Shown here: in pieces, positions 42,801 to 54,881 of the stretch
Position numbering within the stretch: position 1 is the first letter of the stretch
How the letters are laid out: each line of letters starts with the position of its first letter
NCBI RefSeq assembly: GCF_040438925.1
Contig: NZ_CP159258.1
Coordinates: 2,928,001 to 2,992,000, forward strand
Length of the DNA: 64,000 nt
Direction of reading: 5' to 3'
Origin: Pseudomonas sp. MYb327
Lineage (GTDB): Bacteria > Pseudomonadota > Gammaproteobacteria > Pseudomonadales > Pseudomonadaceae
The notes under the pieces: generated by a model
Databases searched by the model: none
Told to the model about the DNA's origin: nothing
The model's input: the letters and a program-made list of their open reading frames with translations, nothing else
Program-made: the position numbers and the translations under genes

Positions 42801-45261
42801 GGGCAAACGTCCTCAGCAGGTCTGCCGGTTGCGTGCGATACAGCGAATACAACGGCCACGCCGACGCCAGCAACGTCGCCAGCAACGCCAACCCCATCAA
42901 CTGCAGCAATTGCAGCGCAAACACCCGCAACGGCAGGCGCCAGCCGAACGCCTGGACGTTGATCACCGAGTCCAGGCACCACGCCAGCGCGATACCCAGC
43001 GGCAACGCCAGCACCAGCGTCAACACCGCCAGCAGCCAGGTTTGCCCCAGGTTGAGCAGCATCAGTTGCCGACGCGTCACGCCCAGCGCCCACAACGGCG
43101 CCAGTTGCCCGAGCCGACTCTGGCTTTGCGTCAGCAGGCTGATGAACAACGCCACGCCCGCCACACACAGGGTCAGGCTATTGAGCGCGGCAGTGGCGGC
43201 GAAGGTGCGTTCGAACACTTGCGTCGACCAACCCTTGAGCCGGGCCTGATCGACGATGCGACTGTCTTCCAGCGCGAAGCGTGCCTGCAACTCGCTCACG
43301 AACGGGGCGATCAGGACCGGCTCGATGCGCAGGTTGAAGCGGTTGGGCGTCAGTTGCGGCCAGCCGCGCAGCAAGTGATTGACGTTGACCAGCAGGTGGC
43401 CCTTCGGATTGCCGTAGTCGGCGTAAATCCCGACGATGCGCGGCGACCATGGGCCATTGGGCGTGGCAATCGTCAGGTGATCGTCGAGCTTCACTTTCAA
43501 GCGCCGCGCCAGTTGTTCGCTGAGCATCACCGCGTCGTCCGTGGCCAGGCGATCCCAGGGCTTATCACCCAGCGCTTCGAGCAACGGCCAATGCTGGCGA
43601 TAGGTCGGGTGATCGATCACGCCAAAGACATCCGCCGGCCAGCCTTGCAACTGAATGGCGACCTGCCAGTTGGGCAACACCGCCGTGGGCTGCGGTTGTT
43701 GTTTAAGCCAGTCGTACATCTCCCGAGCCTGAGCCGGGTTTTGTGGGTTGAGGTAAAGCTCGGCGGTCAGCCGCTGTTCAAGCCAGTTGCTGAACGTCTG
43801 GCGGAAACCGGCGGTCATGCTACCGGCGCCGATGTTGGCCGCCAATGCCAACAACAGCGCCATGAGTGCCAGGCTCAGGGCCGGAAGTTGTTGGCGACAA
43901 TCCGCGAGAAACCATTGGCCGAGCACCGAATGATTGCGACTCGGCAGCACGTTGAGCACGGCATCGAGCACCACCGGCAACGCCAGCGCGCTACCCAGCA
44001 ACAGCGCGGCCATCAGCACGAAACCACTGGCCAGGCTGTCACCGCGCAGCAACGCCAGCAACGCAATGCCCAAGGCAAATGCAGCCACCCAACCCTGGCG
44101 CCGTAGCCAGCGCGCATGAGCCTGATGCCAGGCTTGGGGATCAGCCAAGGCCAGCAAAGGCAAACGCGCCGCCCGCCACAAACTGTTGGCGCCCGCGAGC
44201 AAGGCGCCGAGCAGGCTCAGGCCGACGCCGCTGAGCCACCACAGCGGGCTCAGGCTCAACCGCCCCGCCACTTCGGCGCCGTATAAGCCGCGCAGGCTGG
44301 CGGCGACATCCGGCAGCAACACGCTGGCGAGTAGATACCCGCTGACAACACCGGCCACTCCACCGATCAAGGCCAGCGCCCCCAGTTCGACGGCGAGACA
44401 GGTAATCAGCATCCGCGCACTGACGCCACAGGCGCGCAGGGTTCGGAGCAAGCCTCGACGCTGTTCCAGCGCCAACCCAATCGCGGCATGAACGATGAAC
44501 AGGCCGACCACGAACGACAAAAATCCCAAGGCATCAAGGTTCAGGTGAAAGCTCTCGGTCAGGCGCGACAGATTGTTTTCTTCACCACTGCTCTTGAGCT
44601 GGAGTTGTCCCTTGAACGTATCGGGCAATGTTGCGGCGAAATCCTTGGGCAATAACAGACGCGACAACTGATCCGGCAGGCCGAGAATCGGTTGGGCGAA
44701 ACCGATGTCCACCAATAACACGCCCGGTGCCATGTCCGCTTGGACGCGCAGCGGTGGCAATGCCTGACCGTTCAATGCCTGTGGTCGGTCACCCTCCTTT
44801 AGCTCCAGCATCTGCAAAGTCTGCGGCGAAATCCAGGTGCTGCCCGGCGGGGTGAAAAACTCGACGACCTGCTCGATTTCCAACGCCCGCCCGGCCACTT
44901 CGGCACCGGTCGGCAACGACACCGGCTCGATGCCCATCAGTTGCAACCGCTGGTCTTCATGCCCCTTGAGCGTGACCCGCCCCTGCAACACCGGCGACAC
45001 CGGCCAGCCTAAGCGGCGCAGGTCGACAAACCATTGTTGTGGAAAGGTCCCGCCATTGGCTGCACTGAGGCTGGCTTGGGGTTCACCGCCGATCAACTGG
45101 CTGGCCCGGGCATAACTGTCCCGCGCCTGACTGTTCAGCGCTTGCACGCCGGTCAGCAGACTGGTGGCCAGCCACAACCCGGTCAGCACGCTGAAAAACT
45201 GCACCGGGTGCTGCCGCCAATGGCTGAGCAGCGCACGCAATGTCTCGCGAAAAATGCGCAT
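42790..45261 (-). CDS. FtsX-type ABC transporter permease, large form
   Basis: 823 aa from the ATG at 45259-45261; the extra 23 upstream codons overlap the ATPase and are rejected. There are two FtsX domains: TM1 and a periplasmic MacB-like domain, then helix bundles around 270-500, a second periplasmic part (about 500-690) and three C-terminal helices ([66 protein letters not shown]). This is the layout of YbbP-like permeases. It starts one base after the ATPase stop, and the lipoprotein gene overlaps its end, so the three are tightly coupled. Confidence 0.9.
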   Translation of the reverse strand: MRIFRETLRALLSHWRQHPVQFFSVLTGLWLATSLLTGVQALNSQARDSYARASQLIGGEPQASLSAANGGTFPQQWFVDLRRLGWPVSPVLQGRVTLKGHEDQRLQLMGIEPVSLPTGAEVAGRALEIEQVVEFFTPPGSTWISPQTLQMLELKEGDRPQALNGQALPPLRVQADMAPGVLLVDIGFAQPILGLPDQLSRLLLPKDFAATLPDTFKGQLQLKSSGEENNLSRLTESFHLNLDALGFLSFVVGLFIVHAAIGLALEQRRGLLRTLRACGVSARMLITCLAVELGALALIGGVAGVVSGYLLASVLLPDVAASLRGLYGAEVAGRLSLSPLWWLSGVGLSLLGALLAGANSLWRAARLPLLALADPQAWHQAHARWLRRQGWVAAFALGIALLALLRGDSLASGFVLMAALLLGSALALPVVLDAVLNVLPSRNHSVLGQWFLADCRQQLPALSLALMALLLALAANIGAGSMTAGFRQTFSNWLEQRLTAELYLNPQNPAQAREMYDWLKQQPQPTAVLPNWQVAIQLQGWPADVFGVIDHPTYRQHWPLLEALGDKPWDRLATDDAVMLSEQLARRLKVKLDDHLTIATPNGPWSPRIVGIYADYGNPKGHLLVNVNHLLRGWPQLTPNRFNLRIEPVLIAPFVSELQARFALEDSRIVDQARLKGWSTQVFERTFAATAALNSLTLCVAGVALFISLLTQSQSRLGQLAPLWALGVTRRQLMLLNLGQTWLLAVLTLVLALPLGIALAWCLDSVINVQAFGWRLPLRVFALQLLQLMGLALLATLLASAWPLYSLYRTQPADLLRTFAHED

Positions 45262-45262
45262 C

Positions 45263-45931
45263 TCAGTGCGCGTCCACATCAGCCAGACGCCCACCGTGCA
45301 GCACCACTTTTTCCGCCAGGCGTGCCGCAACGCCGGGGCTGTGGGTGACCATCAACAGGGTGGTGGCGCTGTCGTCCAGAAGCTCTAGCAGCAACTTCAG
45401 CACTTCGTCGCTGGTGGCTTCATCGAGGCTGCCGGTGGGCTCGTCGGCCAGTAGCAGCTTAGGTTGCGACGCAAGGGCCCGGCCCAACGCGACCCGTTGT
45501 TGCTGACCGCCGGAAAGTTGTTCGGGATAGCGCCGCAGCAAATCAGCCAATCCCAAGCGCTGCACCAAATGCGCCTGCCAACGCGGATCATGGCGCCCGG
45601 CCAGGCGTGCCTGAAACGCCAGGTTGTCCTCCACCCGCAAGCTGCCGATCAGGTTGAACTGCTGGAACACCAGGCCGATCTCGGTACGCCGCCAACTCGC
45701 CAGTTGCCCCTCGTTCATCTGCTCCAGCCGATGTAAACCGCTGCGGATGCTGCCGCGATCGACCTTGTCCAGCCCGGCGATCAGATGCAACAAGGTGCTC
45801 TTGCCGCTGCCAGATTCACCCATCAACGCCAGGCTGCTGCCGGGTTTGAGGGTCAGGTCGACACCTTGCAGGACCGGCAATGGGCCTTGCGGGGTGGCGT
45901 AGCTTTTGAAGACACCCTGGACTTCAAGCAT
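45263..45931 (-). CDS. ABC transporter ATP-binding protein (LolD/MacB/YbbA type)
   Basis: 222 aa from the ATG at 45929-45931. Walker A is GESGSGKST (about 38-46), the Q-loop is [10 protein letters not shown], the ABC signature [15 protein letters not shown], Walker [13 protein letters not shown] and the H-loop VTHSP. The signature and size place it in the LolD/MacB group that energises FtsX-type permeases without moving substrate through the membrane pore. It is the first gene of the exporter operon. Confidence 0.93.
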   Translation of the reverse strand: MLEVQGVFKSYATPQGPLPVLQGVDLTLKPGSSLALMGESGSGKSTLLHLIAGLDKVDRGSIRSGLHRLEQMNEGQLASWRRTEIGLVFQQFNLIGSLRVEDNLAFQARLAGRHDPRWQAHLVQRLGLADLLRRYPEQLSGGQQQRVALGRALASQPKLLLADEPTGSLDEATSDEVLKLLLELLDDSATTLLMVTHSPGVAARLAEKVVLHGGRLADVDAH

Positions 45932-46355
45932 GGGAGAACCCGTTTGATGAGCGTGGGCCAAGGATAGCGGGCTGGTATGTTTTTTGTCCGTTGTGTGCAA
46001 CGGGGCGTGCCGGACCCAGTGGGAACGACCGCCAGCAGTCTTGACCCTACATGACGCGAAAACCGTCAAAAATAAATCGTCTTGTTTCTGACACTCAGTG
46101 CTTCTGAACACCTTGTATTTCAAGGCTTTTTGACCGTTTATCGGTTTATTGAATGTCTTTATACAGCCGCAAAATCAGCGCAAAACCAGACGCGACGAGA
46201 GCTTGATGGCAACCTGCCCCTATTTCATATCGAAATGCCAGCTCTCGGCACAGACCCGGTTTCCTGACGCTGGTCTATACCCTTCTGACAGTCTCATTTC
46301 TGATCCATCCCACTGCACAGCGACGGCGACCATCCAACACTCATGGGGGACGAAT
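45932..46355. other. Divergent intergenic region without a recognised gene
   Basis: It must carry the leftward promoter of the ABC operon and the rightward promoter of the deacetylase gene. The AT-rich part at about 46060-46160 is the likely promoter area. No REP, hairpin or credible small frame was seen. Confidence 0.5.
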
Positions 46356-47150
46356 ATGCCTCACAAAGTCATAGTCAACGCTGACGATTTTGGCCTCAGC
46401 GCCGGTGAAAACGCGGTGATTCTGGGAGCATTCCAGGCCGGGATCATCAGTTCCGCTACCATCATGGCCAACATGCCGGCCTTCGACGCGGCGTGTTCAC
46501 TGGCACTGCATCCGTTGCTGGAGGGGCGCATCGGCCTGCACTTCAACCTCAGCAGTGGCCGCCCGTTGAGCCGGCGCATTCTCACGCGCCGGACCTTCTG
46601 CGACGTTGCCGGCGCATTCGACTTTAACTTGTCCCGCCGGCGCTTCTGGTTAAGTCACGAGGATCGTCAAGCAGTCACGGAAGAACTCGAAGCCCAATGG
46701 CAACGCTGCCTGGACAACGGCCTGCGCCCCAGCCACCTGGACTCCCATCAACAGGTGCACAACATCTGGCCCATCGGTGAAATCGTCGCGCGCTTCGCCG
46801 CCCGCCAAGGCATTCCAGTGCGGCTGGCGCGCAATCTGGGGCAAAACCTGAGCCTGCCAAAACGCGCCCTCAAGGAGTTGCTCAATCGTCGATTGAACAG
46901 CCTGGCGGGCGCCACCGCCGACTACGTCTGCACCCCGCAAGACCTGCGCCACGCCGCGCCACCCTGCGACGGCATTCTGGAAATCGTCGCCCACCCCAAT
47001 CAACTCGGCGCTGATTTTGGCGATGCTTATCTGGATCAGGGAGAGTCTTTGAGCGCGTTGCTGGAACAGCGATTGCCAGGGGTGCCGAGGGTTGCGTGTG
47101 GAGTGGCGGGTAATGTTGTCAGTCGTAGTACGGCGACCGCTTTGGAGTAA
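46356..47150 (+). CDS. ChbG/HpnK-type (YdjC) carbohydrate deacetylase
   Basis: 264 aa from the ATG at 46356. The metal site of the YdjC family is present: VIVNADDFGLSAGEN (Asp-Asp), the His in GRIGLHFNLSSGRPL, and HLDSHQQVHNIWPI. Late blocks are DGILEIVAHPN. These enzymes remove acetyl groups from diacetylchitobiose or related glycans and from hopanoid intermediates (HpnK). No chitin or hopanoid genes are nearby, so the substrate is open. Confidence 0.88.
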   Translation: MPHKVIVNADDFGLSAGENAVILGAFQAGIISSATIMANMPAFDAACSLALHPLLEGRIGLHFNLSSGRPLSRRILTRRTFCDVAGAFDFNLSRRRFWLSHEDRQAVTEELEAQWQRCLDNGLRPSHLDSHQQVHNIWPIGEIVARFAARQGIPVRLARNLGQNLSLPKRALKELLNRRLNSLAGATADYVCTPQDLRHAAPPCDGILEIVAHPNQLGADFGDAYLDQGESLSALLEQRLPGVPRVACGVAGNVVSRSTATALE

Positions 47151-47167
47151 AGCCTCAGGGACGCCGC

Positions 47168-47240
47168 CATCGCGAGCAGGCTCGCTCCTACAGTTGATCC
47201 CTATCGAAGATCCCTTGTGGAAGCGAGCCTGCTCGCGATG
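47168..47240. repeat. REP inverted pair (GCGAGCAGGCTCGC type)
   Basis: CATCGCGAGCAGGCTCGCTCCTACA and GTGGAAGCGAGCCTGCTCGCGATGG form a REPIN after the deacetylase gene. Confidence 0.88.
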
Positions 47241-47388
47241 GCGTCAGTCGGCGCAACACATCACACAGCGCTCCTTTTCGGGGGCTGTTGCGATCTTGTA
47301 ATCCGCACCCAACCAACGCTCGCCCACCGGAGCGCTATAGTTAATCACCTTGGGGAAATGCGCGAAAACCGACGTCGCAGGTGTTGCC

Positions 47389-47769
47389 ATGAACAAAGCC
47401 GTACAGACGCTATTGCTTGCCCTCAGCCTGTGCGCCGCCTGCGCCCAGGCGGACGACAGCCCGATGCAAACCGATCAATCAAACACCGAGTTCCATTACT
47501 ACGGGGCAGACCAACCCTTCGCTCACCCCTCGCCGCCCTCGATCAACACCGTGCCGCCAGGGGCGTATATCCCGACGTCGCCCGGGGACTTCATTCCGGT
47601 TTCAAGCGAGCACGTGTTCTCTGACTCCCAGTTGCCGACGGTGGCAGATGCCACCATTCGCGTGTTCATCCGCTTCTACGACCCGGAACGCGGGGTCTAC
47701 GTGAACCAGGAGGTCGTCGACCCTACCTGCATGCAGGCCTGTCGCAGCGCTCCCGACCCGGCCTTGTAA
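47389..47769 (+). CDS. Exported protein of unknown function
   Basis: 126 aa from the ATG at 47389; an upstream in-frame start at 47350 would hide the signal peptide. The signal peptide is MNKAVQTLLLALSLCAACAQA. The mature part is Pro/Ser-rich (FAHPSPPSINTVPPGAYIPTSP) and ends with two cysteines in DPTCMQACRSAP. No known domain. It converges on the NtrC-type regulator gene with 25 bp between the stops. Confidence 0.65.
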   Translation: MNKAVQTLLLALSLCAACAQADDSPMQTDQSNTEFHYYGADQPFAHPSPPSINTVPPGAYIPTSPGDFIPVSSEHVFSDSQLPTVADATIRVFIRFYDPERGVYVNQEVVDPTCMQACRSAPDPAL

Positions 47770-47794
47770 CAACGTCGTGCTGGCTGGCGGCCCA

Positions 47795-49225
47795 CTACCA
47801 CTGTCGTTTGTCCGGCCGTGCGAGGCCGAGTTTTTCGATCCGGTAGCGCAGCATGTCGCGGCTCAGACCCAGCAGTCGTGCGGACTTGGTAACGTTCCAG
47901 TCGGTTTTGTCGAGCATCTTGCGCACCATGTCGCGTTCGACTTCCGGCAGATTCATCGACTCGTTGCCGTTGTAGGTCGGGCGCGGCTCGCTGGGGGCTG
48001 GCTCGTGCTGAAACAGCGGCGGCTCATCCACCAGACTCATGCAGACGTTCAACTGATGGGCGGCGATGGTGTCGGTTTGCGCCAACAGCACGGTTTGTTC
48101 CAGCATGTTGCGCAGCTCACGCACATTGCCCGGCCAGCTGTAGCTGAGCAGCAATTCTTCAGCCTGATCGCTGAAATGCAGGTTCGGCTTGCCATAACGT
48201 TTGCCATGGGTCGCCAGGAAGTGTCGGGCCAGCAGCAGCACATCGTCGCCCCGGGCATACAGGCGCGGCACCTTGATCGAAATGATGCGCAGGCGGAAAA
48301 ACAGATCGCGGCGGAACTTGCCCTGCTGGACCATTTGCTCGAGGTTGCAGTTGGTGGCACTGATCACCCGCAAATTGACCTTGCGCTCCTTCACCGAGCC
48401 GACCCGGCGAATGGTCCGGTCTTCCAGCAGCTTCAGCAGTTTGGCTTGCAGCAGCAGGTCCATTTCACCCACTTCATCGAGAAACAACGTGCCGCCATCG
48501 GCCGCTTCCACCAGACCGGTGCGGCGATCCTTGGCGTCGGTGAAGGCGCCCTTCTCGTGACCGAACAGCTCTGACTCCACCAGATTCGACGGAATCGACG
48601 CGCAGTTGAATTCAATGAACGGGCCTTTGGCACGCGGACCATCGAAGTGCAGCGCCCGGGCCACCAGTTCCTTGCCGGTGCCGGTTTCGCCTTCCACCAG
48701 CACCGGCGGCAGGTCGGTGTTGGCCATGCGCCGCTCGGCATCGAGCAACTGGGCGATGGTGCCTTTGAGGTAAAGCATTGGTGCTGATTCGCCGATCAAT
48801 GCCTGCACTCCCGATTTCTGCGCTTCGCGTTCCTGATAGAACGACAGCGTGCGTTCCATCCGGTCGGTGGCCAGGGCCTTGTCCAGGAGCAGCTTGAGCT
48901 CCGGCAAGGCCACCGGTTTGGTCACGTAATGGAATGCGCCTTCCTTCATCGCCACCACGGCGTCTTCGACGTTGCCGTAGCCGGTCATCATGATCACTTT
49001 CAGATCCGGCGCGCTGATGCGCAGCTTCTGGATCAGGTCGTGGCCACTCATGCCCGGCAACGAGTTGTCGGTCAGCACCACGTCAGGAACGAAAGTCACC
49101 AATTGCTCCAGTGCGTCTTCAGCCGAGTGGCAGACCGTCACCTCGAAGTCTTTGCGCTCCAGGTAGGTCTGAATATTCTCGGCGAGGAGTTCATCATCCT
49201 CGACCAGTAGAATGCTGTATTCCAT
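47795..49225 (-). CDS. mnxR: NtrC-family sigma-54 activator, MnxR-like
   Basis: 476 aa. The receiver domain has D53 in VVLTDNSLPG and K103 in YVTKPVALPE. The AAA+ domain has Walker A VEGETGTGKELVA (~177-189), the sigma-54 contact loop GAFTDA (226-231), Walker B GGTLFLDEVGE (244-254) and the WPGNVRELRN sensor II. The C-terminal helix-turn-helix is NVTKSARLLGLSRDMLRYRIEKLGL. The upstream kinase gene overlaps it by 32 bp. The setting (two kinases, multicopper oxidase) matches mnxS1/mnxR/mnxS2 of Mn-oxidising P. putida, so I use mnxR on context. Predicted targets are the two sigma-54 promoters near 54756 and 56556. Confidence 0.8.
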   Translation of the reverse strand: MEYSILLVEDDELLAENIQTYLERKDFEVTVCHSAEDALEQLVTFVPDVVLTDNSLPGMSGHDLIQKLRISAPDLKVIMMTGYGNVEDAVVAMKEGAFHYVTKPVALPELKLLLDKALATDRMERTLSFYQEREAQKSGVQALIGESAPMLYLKGTIAQLLDAERRMANTDLPPVLVEGETGTGKELVARALHFDGPRAKGPFIEFNCASIPSNLVESELFGHEKGAFTDAKDRRTGLVEAADGGTLFLDEVGEMDLLLQAKLLKLLEDRTIRRVGSVKERKVNLRVISATNCNLEQMVQQGKFRRDLFFRLRIISIKVPRLYARGDDVLLLARHFLATHGKRYGKPNLHFSDQAEELLLSYSWPGNVRELRNMLEQTVLLAQTDTIAAHQLNVCMSLVDEPPLFQHEPAPSEPRPTYNGNESMNLPEVERDMVRKMLDKTDWNVTKSARLLGLSRDMLRYRIEKLGLARPDKRQW

Positions 49226-50687
49226 ATTCCCCTCCCGTTGCCACTTTAAAATTGAGACTGACGCGGGTTCCTTCCTGCTCTTGGCTGGTCAGTTCAACCG
49301 AACCTTCGAAACGCTCCATTATTCTTTTGACCAGGGCCAGGCCGACGCCCAACCCTCCTTGTTTGGTGGTGAAAAACGGCTTGAAGACCATCTGTTGCTG
49401 CTGCTTGGTCATGCCCTTGCCGGTGTCATTGAGAATCATGCAAACCTGGCCTGGCGTCGGCGATTCGAGATCGATACTCAACACGCCGCCCTTGGGCATG
49501 GCTTCCAGGGCATTGGCAAACAGGCTATTGAGAATTTGCGTGAGCAGCACCTGTTGGCTGACGACCGGCGGTACGCTTTTGGGAGTGAATCGCACTTCGA
49601 CGTTCGAACGCTTGATCAGCGGCTCGAAGGCACTCAGGGTGTCGTCGATGGCCAATACCAGTTCCACCGTTTCAGAGTCGTCATTCACCGGCCGCAACGA
49701 CACCAGCAATTCGCGAACCCACCGCGACATGCGGTCGACCTGACTGATGATGTCGCCGATGTTCTTCTGCGCGGTCTGGCTGGCGATCTCCTGGGCCAGC
49801 TCGGCACTGGAACGGATATTCGCCAATGGATTGCGCAGGCTGTGGGCGACCGCCGAGGACATTTCCCCGAGGGCCACGAACGTCTCGTTGGCGATCAGTT
49901 GTTTCTGCTGACTCTGCAACAACATCGCTGCGCGTCGCACAATCCAGAACAGCCCCAGGTAAATCGCCGCGCCGCCGAGCAGGGTTGCCAGCCAGATCGC
50001 CTTGAAGCCGCGCTGGATGCGTTCCACCAGATCCGCCGGCTCCTTGTAGATTTCCACCATGGCAATCACTTTGCTTTTGTCGGCGTTGAACATCGGGATG
50101 TAGTTCTCGATGAACAGGTATTGCGGTTCGCGCAGCAGCCGTTGCTCGGGGCGTTCCTCATCGATTTCGTGATAGCTGGTGGACACCGCTTCTTTCATTT
50201 CGAAGGACTCGTCCAGCTCGTCGTCATCCTTGATGCGCACGCCGATCAATTCGGGGTTGGTTGACCAGACCACGGTGCGATCAAGGGCGTACACCGTGGC
50301 CAGGAGAATGTCCGGCAGGTGCTCGACATGGTCGAGAAACTCGATACGTGAAGCGGCTCGGGCCGCTGGATCGACATCTGGATAAGCGTTGTCTTCGCGC
50401 GGGTCGAGCATTTCACCCATGGTTCTTTTCGGGCTAATCGAAGCATGGCGAATTTCCGCATCGCCGATGGCTTGAACAAATTGTGCGGTCAGCATCGAGT
50501 CGCGCTCGATACTTTCTTCCACCACGAAACGCGTGGAGATGTAGCCCAGCCCCAATGCCACACCGGCGATGATGAAAAAACTCGCCAGGGAAAACCAGCG
50601 CACAAGATTGAACGGCGGACGCCACCCCTTGCTCTCTGCTGCCGTTGTCGTCGGCGCAGGTATTTTTTGTTGTTCCAGTGTCTGCAT
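49194..50687 (-). CDS. Membrane histidine kinase, MnxS-like (copy adjacent to the regulator)
   Basis: 497 aa. TM1 is FSLASFFIIAGVALGLGYIS. A ~190-residue periplasmic sensor follows (conserved TMGEMLDPRED, VVWSTNPELIGVRI, YLFIENYIPMFN), then TM2 and the HisKA box GEMSSAVAHSLRNPLANIRSSAELA. The HATPase has NSLFANALEAM, NDTGKGM and GGLGVGLALVKRIMERF. It is a close paralogue of the kinase at 54882-56330, with the same landmarks at the same places. Its 3' end overlaps the regulator start by 32 bp. The signal may be oxidised or free metal, by analogy to MnxS. Confidence 0.88.
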   Translation of the reverse strand: MQTLEQQKIPAPTTTAAESKGWRPPFNLVRWFSLASFFIIAGVALGLGYISTRFVVEESIERDSMLTAQFVQAIGDAEIRHASISPKRTMGEMLDPREDNAYPDVDPAARAASRIEFLDHVEHLPDILLATVYALDRTVVWSTNPELIGVRIKDDDELDESFEMKEAVSTSYHEIDEERPEQRLLREPQYLFIENYIPMFNADKSKVIAMVEIYKEPADLVERIQRGFKAIWLATLLGGAAIYLGLFWIVRRAAMLLQSQQKQLIANETFVALGEMSSAVAHSLRNPLANIRSSAELAQEIASQTAQKNIGDIISQVDRMSRWVRELLVSLRPVNDDSETVELVLAIDDTLSAFEPLIKRSNVEVRFTPKSVPPVVSQQVLLTQILNSLFANALEAMPKGGVLSIDLESPTPGQVCMILNDTGKGMTKQQQQMVFKPFFTTKQGGLGVGLALVKRIMERFEGSVELTSQEQEGTRVSLNFKVATGGEYGIQHSTGRG

Positions 50688-50789
50688 GACATTGTCCTGG
50701 ATGCTGGTGATCTAGCCTTTTCAGCCGTGTTTCCGATCAGTGTAGGTGGCATTGTTCGCGACGGACGGACCAATGAAAGTATTTCGCCA

Positions 50790-51881
50790 CTATTGCACCT
50801 GAGTCGTGTTCGGCGCCGCGATTGCGTGATGGTGTTCAGGTTCTTCGGTGCCGTCGGCCAACGGCGCTACCGGTGGATGCTGGCGGTCAGTTTCGGCCTG
50901 CAAGTAGTCGATGATCGACTGCGCGGAGTGCTCATCCATGCGCAGGTTGGGCATCGGTATCTTGTTGAAACGCTCGAACATCTCCATGGCAATCGGGTCT
51001 TTTTCCGCGAGCATGCGATCCGGCTCCTGAATCCAGCGGCTGAGCCAGGCCGGATCACGCTGGCGGGTCACGCCAATCAGGTCCGGGCCGATGCTGCGCA
51101 TGCCGATGCCCTGCCCGTCCTGCGGACCGAGGCTGTGGCACGACGCGCAACGGGTGCGAAACAATTCTTCGCCATTGCTCGGTGGGCGAATTTCCGGAGC
51201 ATTGGCATAGCTTTCGCCAATGCTCGGTTGTTTCCAGTTATGCAAGGTGTTTGCCAATTGATCAGCGAGTATCCAGGGGTTCTCGAAAGGCGAGGCTTTC
51301 ATCCAGCGCCCCGTTTGCTGGTTGCCGACGATCAGGCTCAGGTTGTGGTCCTTGCTGCGGCCGTTGTCGACGCCTTCGATGAACAGCCCGAGTTTTTGTC
51401 GCAACTCGGTGACATCGGCGAATTCCCCGGTAAGAAATTGCCAGCCCGGCCCGACCTGGAAACGTTGCGCATAGGCCTTGAGCACTTCGGGCGTATCGCT
51501 CAAGGGATCGATGCTGATGGAGTAGAAAAAGATGTCCTTGCCGACCCGATCGCCGAGCAACTTCTGCACCTGGCGCAGGCGCGCGGTTTCCAGCGGGCAG
51601 GAGTCGCTGCAGGACGTGAAGATGAAATTGATCACCACCACTTTGCCCTTGATCAGGTCATCGAAAAAACGCACCTGCCGGCCGTTTTGATCGGTCAGCA
51701 ACGTGTTGGGGAAATAGTCGCCACCCCACGGGGTGGCAGACTCTGAAACAGGAGCCGATACCGGAGCGGGTGTCGATGGCACCTGATTGGCAACCAGCAG
51801 CCGGCTGGCCAATACGCTGGTCACCAATATCAGTACCAGGTGCATGCCCAGAGCGCGTGAGCGTGGTGTATGCAACTTCAT
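50790..51881 (-). CDS. Sco1/SenC-cytochrome c fusion protein
   Basis: 363 aa from the ATG at 51879-51881, which has GGGAGGGT 8 nt upstream. An ATG 7 codons earlier overlaps the oxidase stop (ATGA) and is the alternative. An N-terminal anchor is followed by a Sco domain with copper ligands C91-x3-C95 in FTSCSDSCP and H179 in SKDHNLSLIV. A C-terminal c-type cytochrome has haem motif C245-A-S-C-H249 and Met ligand near IPMPNLRMDEH. Sco proteins deliver copper or reduce thiols during copper-site assembly. Here it probably loads copper into the adjacent oxidase or passes electrons from it. Confidence 0.9.
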   Translation of the reverse strand: MKLHTPRSRALGMHLVLILVTSVLASRLLVANQVPSTPAPVSAPVSESATPWGGDYFPNTLLTDQNGRQVRFFDDLIKGKVVVINFIFTSCSDSCPLETARLRQVQKLLGDRVGKDIFFYSISIDPLSDTPEVLKAYAQRFQVGPGWQFLTGEFADVTELRQKLGLFIEGVDNGRSKDHNLSLIVGNQQTGRWMKASPFENPWILADQLANTLHNWKQPSIGESYANAPEIRPPSNGEELFRTRCASCHSLGPQDGQGIGMRSIGPDLIGVTRQRDPAWLSRWIQEPDRMLAEKDPIAMEMFERFNKIPMPNLRMDEHSAQSIIDYLQAETDRQHPPVAPLADGTEEPEHHHAIAAPNTTQVQ

Positions 51882-51898
51882 GTCGACACCCTCCCGGT

Positions 51899-54706
<2,808 letters not shown>

Positions 54707-54747
54707 CACCAGCCGCCTCGTATGCGTGAAGGGGGTGATGGGGGTTT

Positions 54748-54764
54748 TGCAATTACCTCGCCAA
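54748..54764 (-). promoter_or_regulatory. Sigma-54 promoter of the multicopper oxidase gene
   Basis: Read on the minus strand the site is TTGGCGAGGTAATTGCA. It has the invariant GG-N10-GC and the flanking TT and A of the consensus. Transcription would begin near 54737, about 30 nt before the ATG. Paired CTGGGGAA boxes lie 65-84 nt upstream. Confidence 0.75.
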
Positions 54765-54826
54765 AATTGTAACTAGATGTTAATACCCGCTGAAACAATG
54801 GCTTATCAACATCAATGTGCCATGAC

Positions 54827-54846
54827 CTGGGGAAACGACTGGGGAA
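54827..54846. promoter_or_regulatory. Paired CTGGGGAA boxes upstream of the oxidase promoter
   Basis: Two identical CTGGGGAA words at 54827-54834 and 54839-54846 are exactly 12 bp apart. The same word occurs twice upstream of the second sigma-54 promoter in this locus. I infer upstream activating sites for the MnxR-like protein. A perfect palindrome CCCGCTAGCGGG lies just beyond at 54852-54863. Confidence 0.55.
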
Positions 54847-54881
54847 TGACACCCGCTAGCGGGGGAAGTTCATACCCATTG

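Noticed and set aside
42706..44106. 466-codon Gln/Arg-rich frame opposite the ABC permease
   Set aside because: Its composition reflects the reverse complement of Leu/Ala-rich membrane codons; the permease has clear FtsX features.
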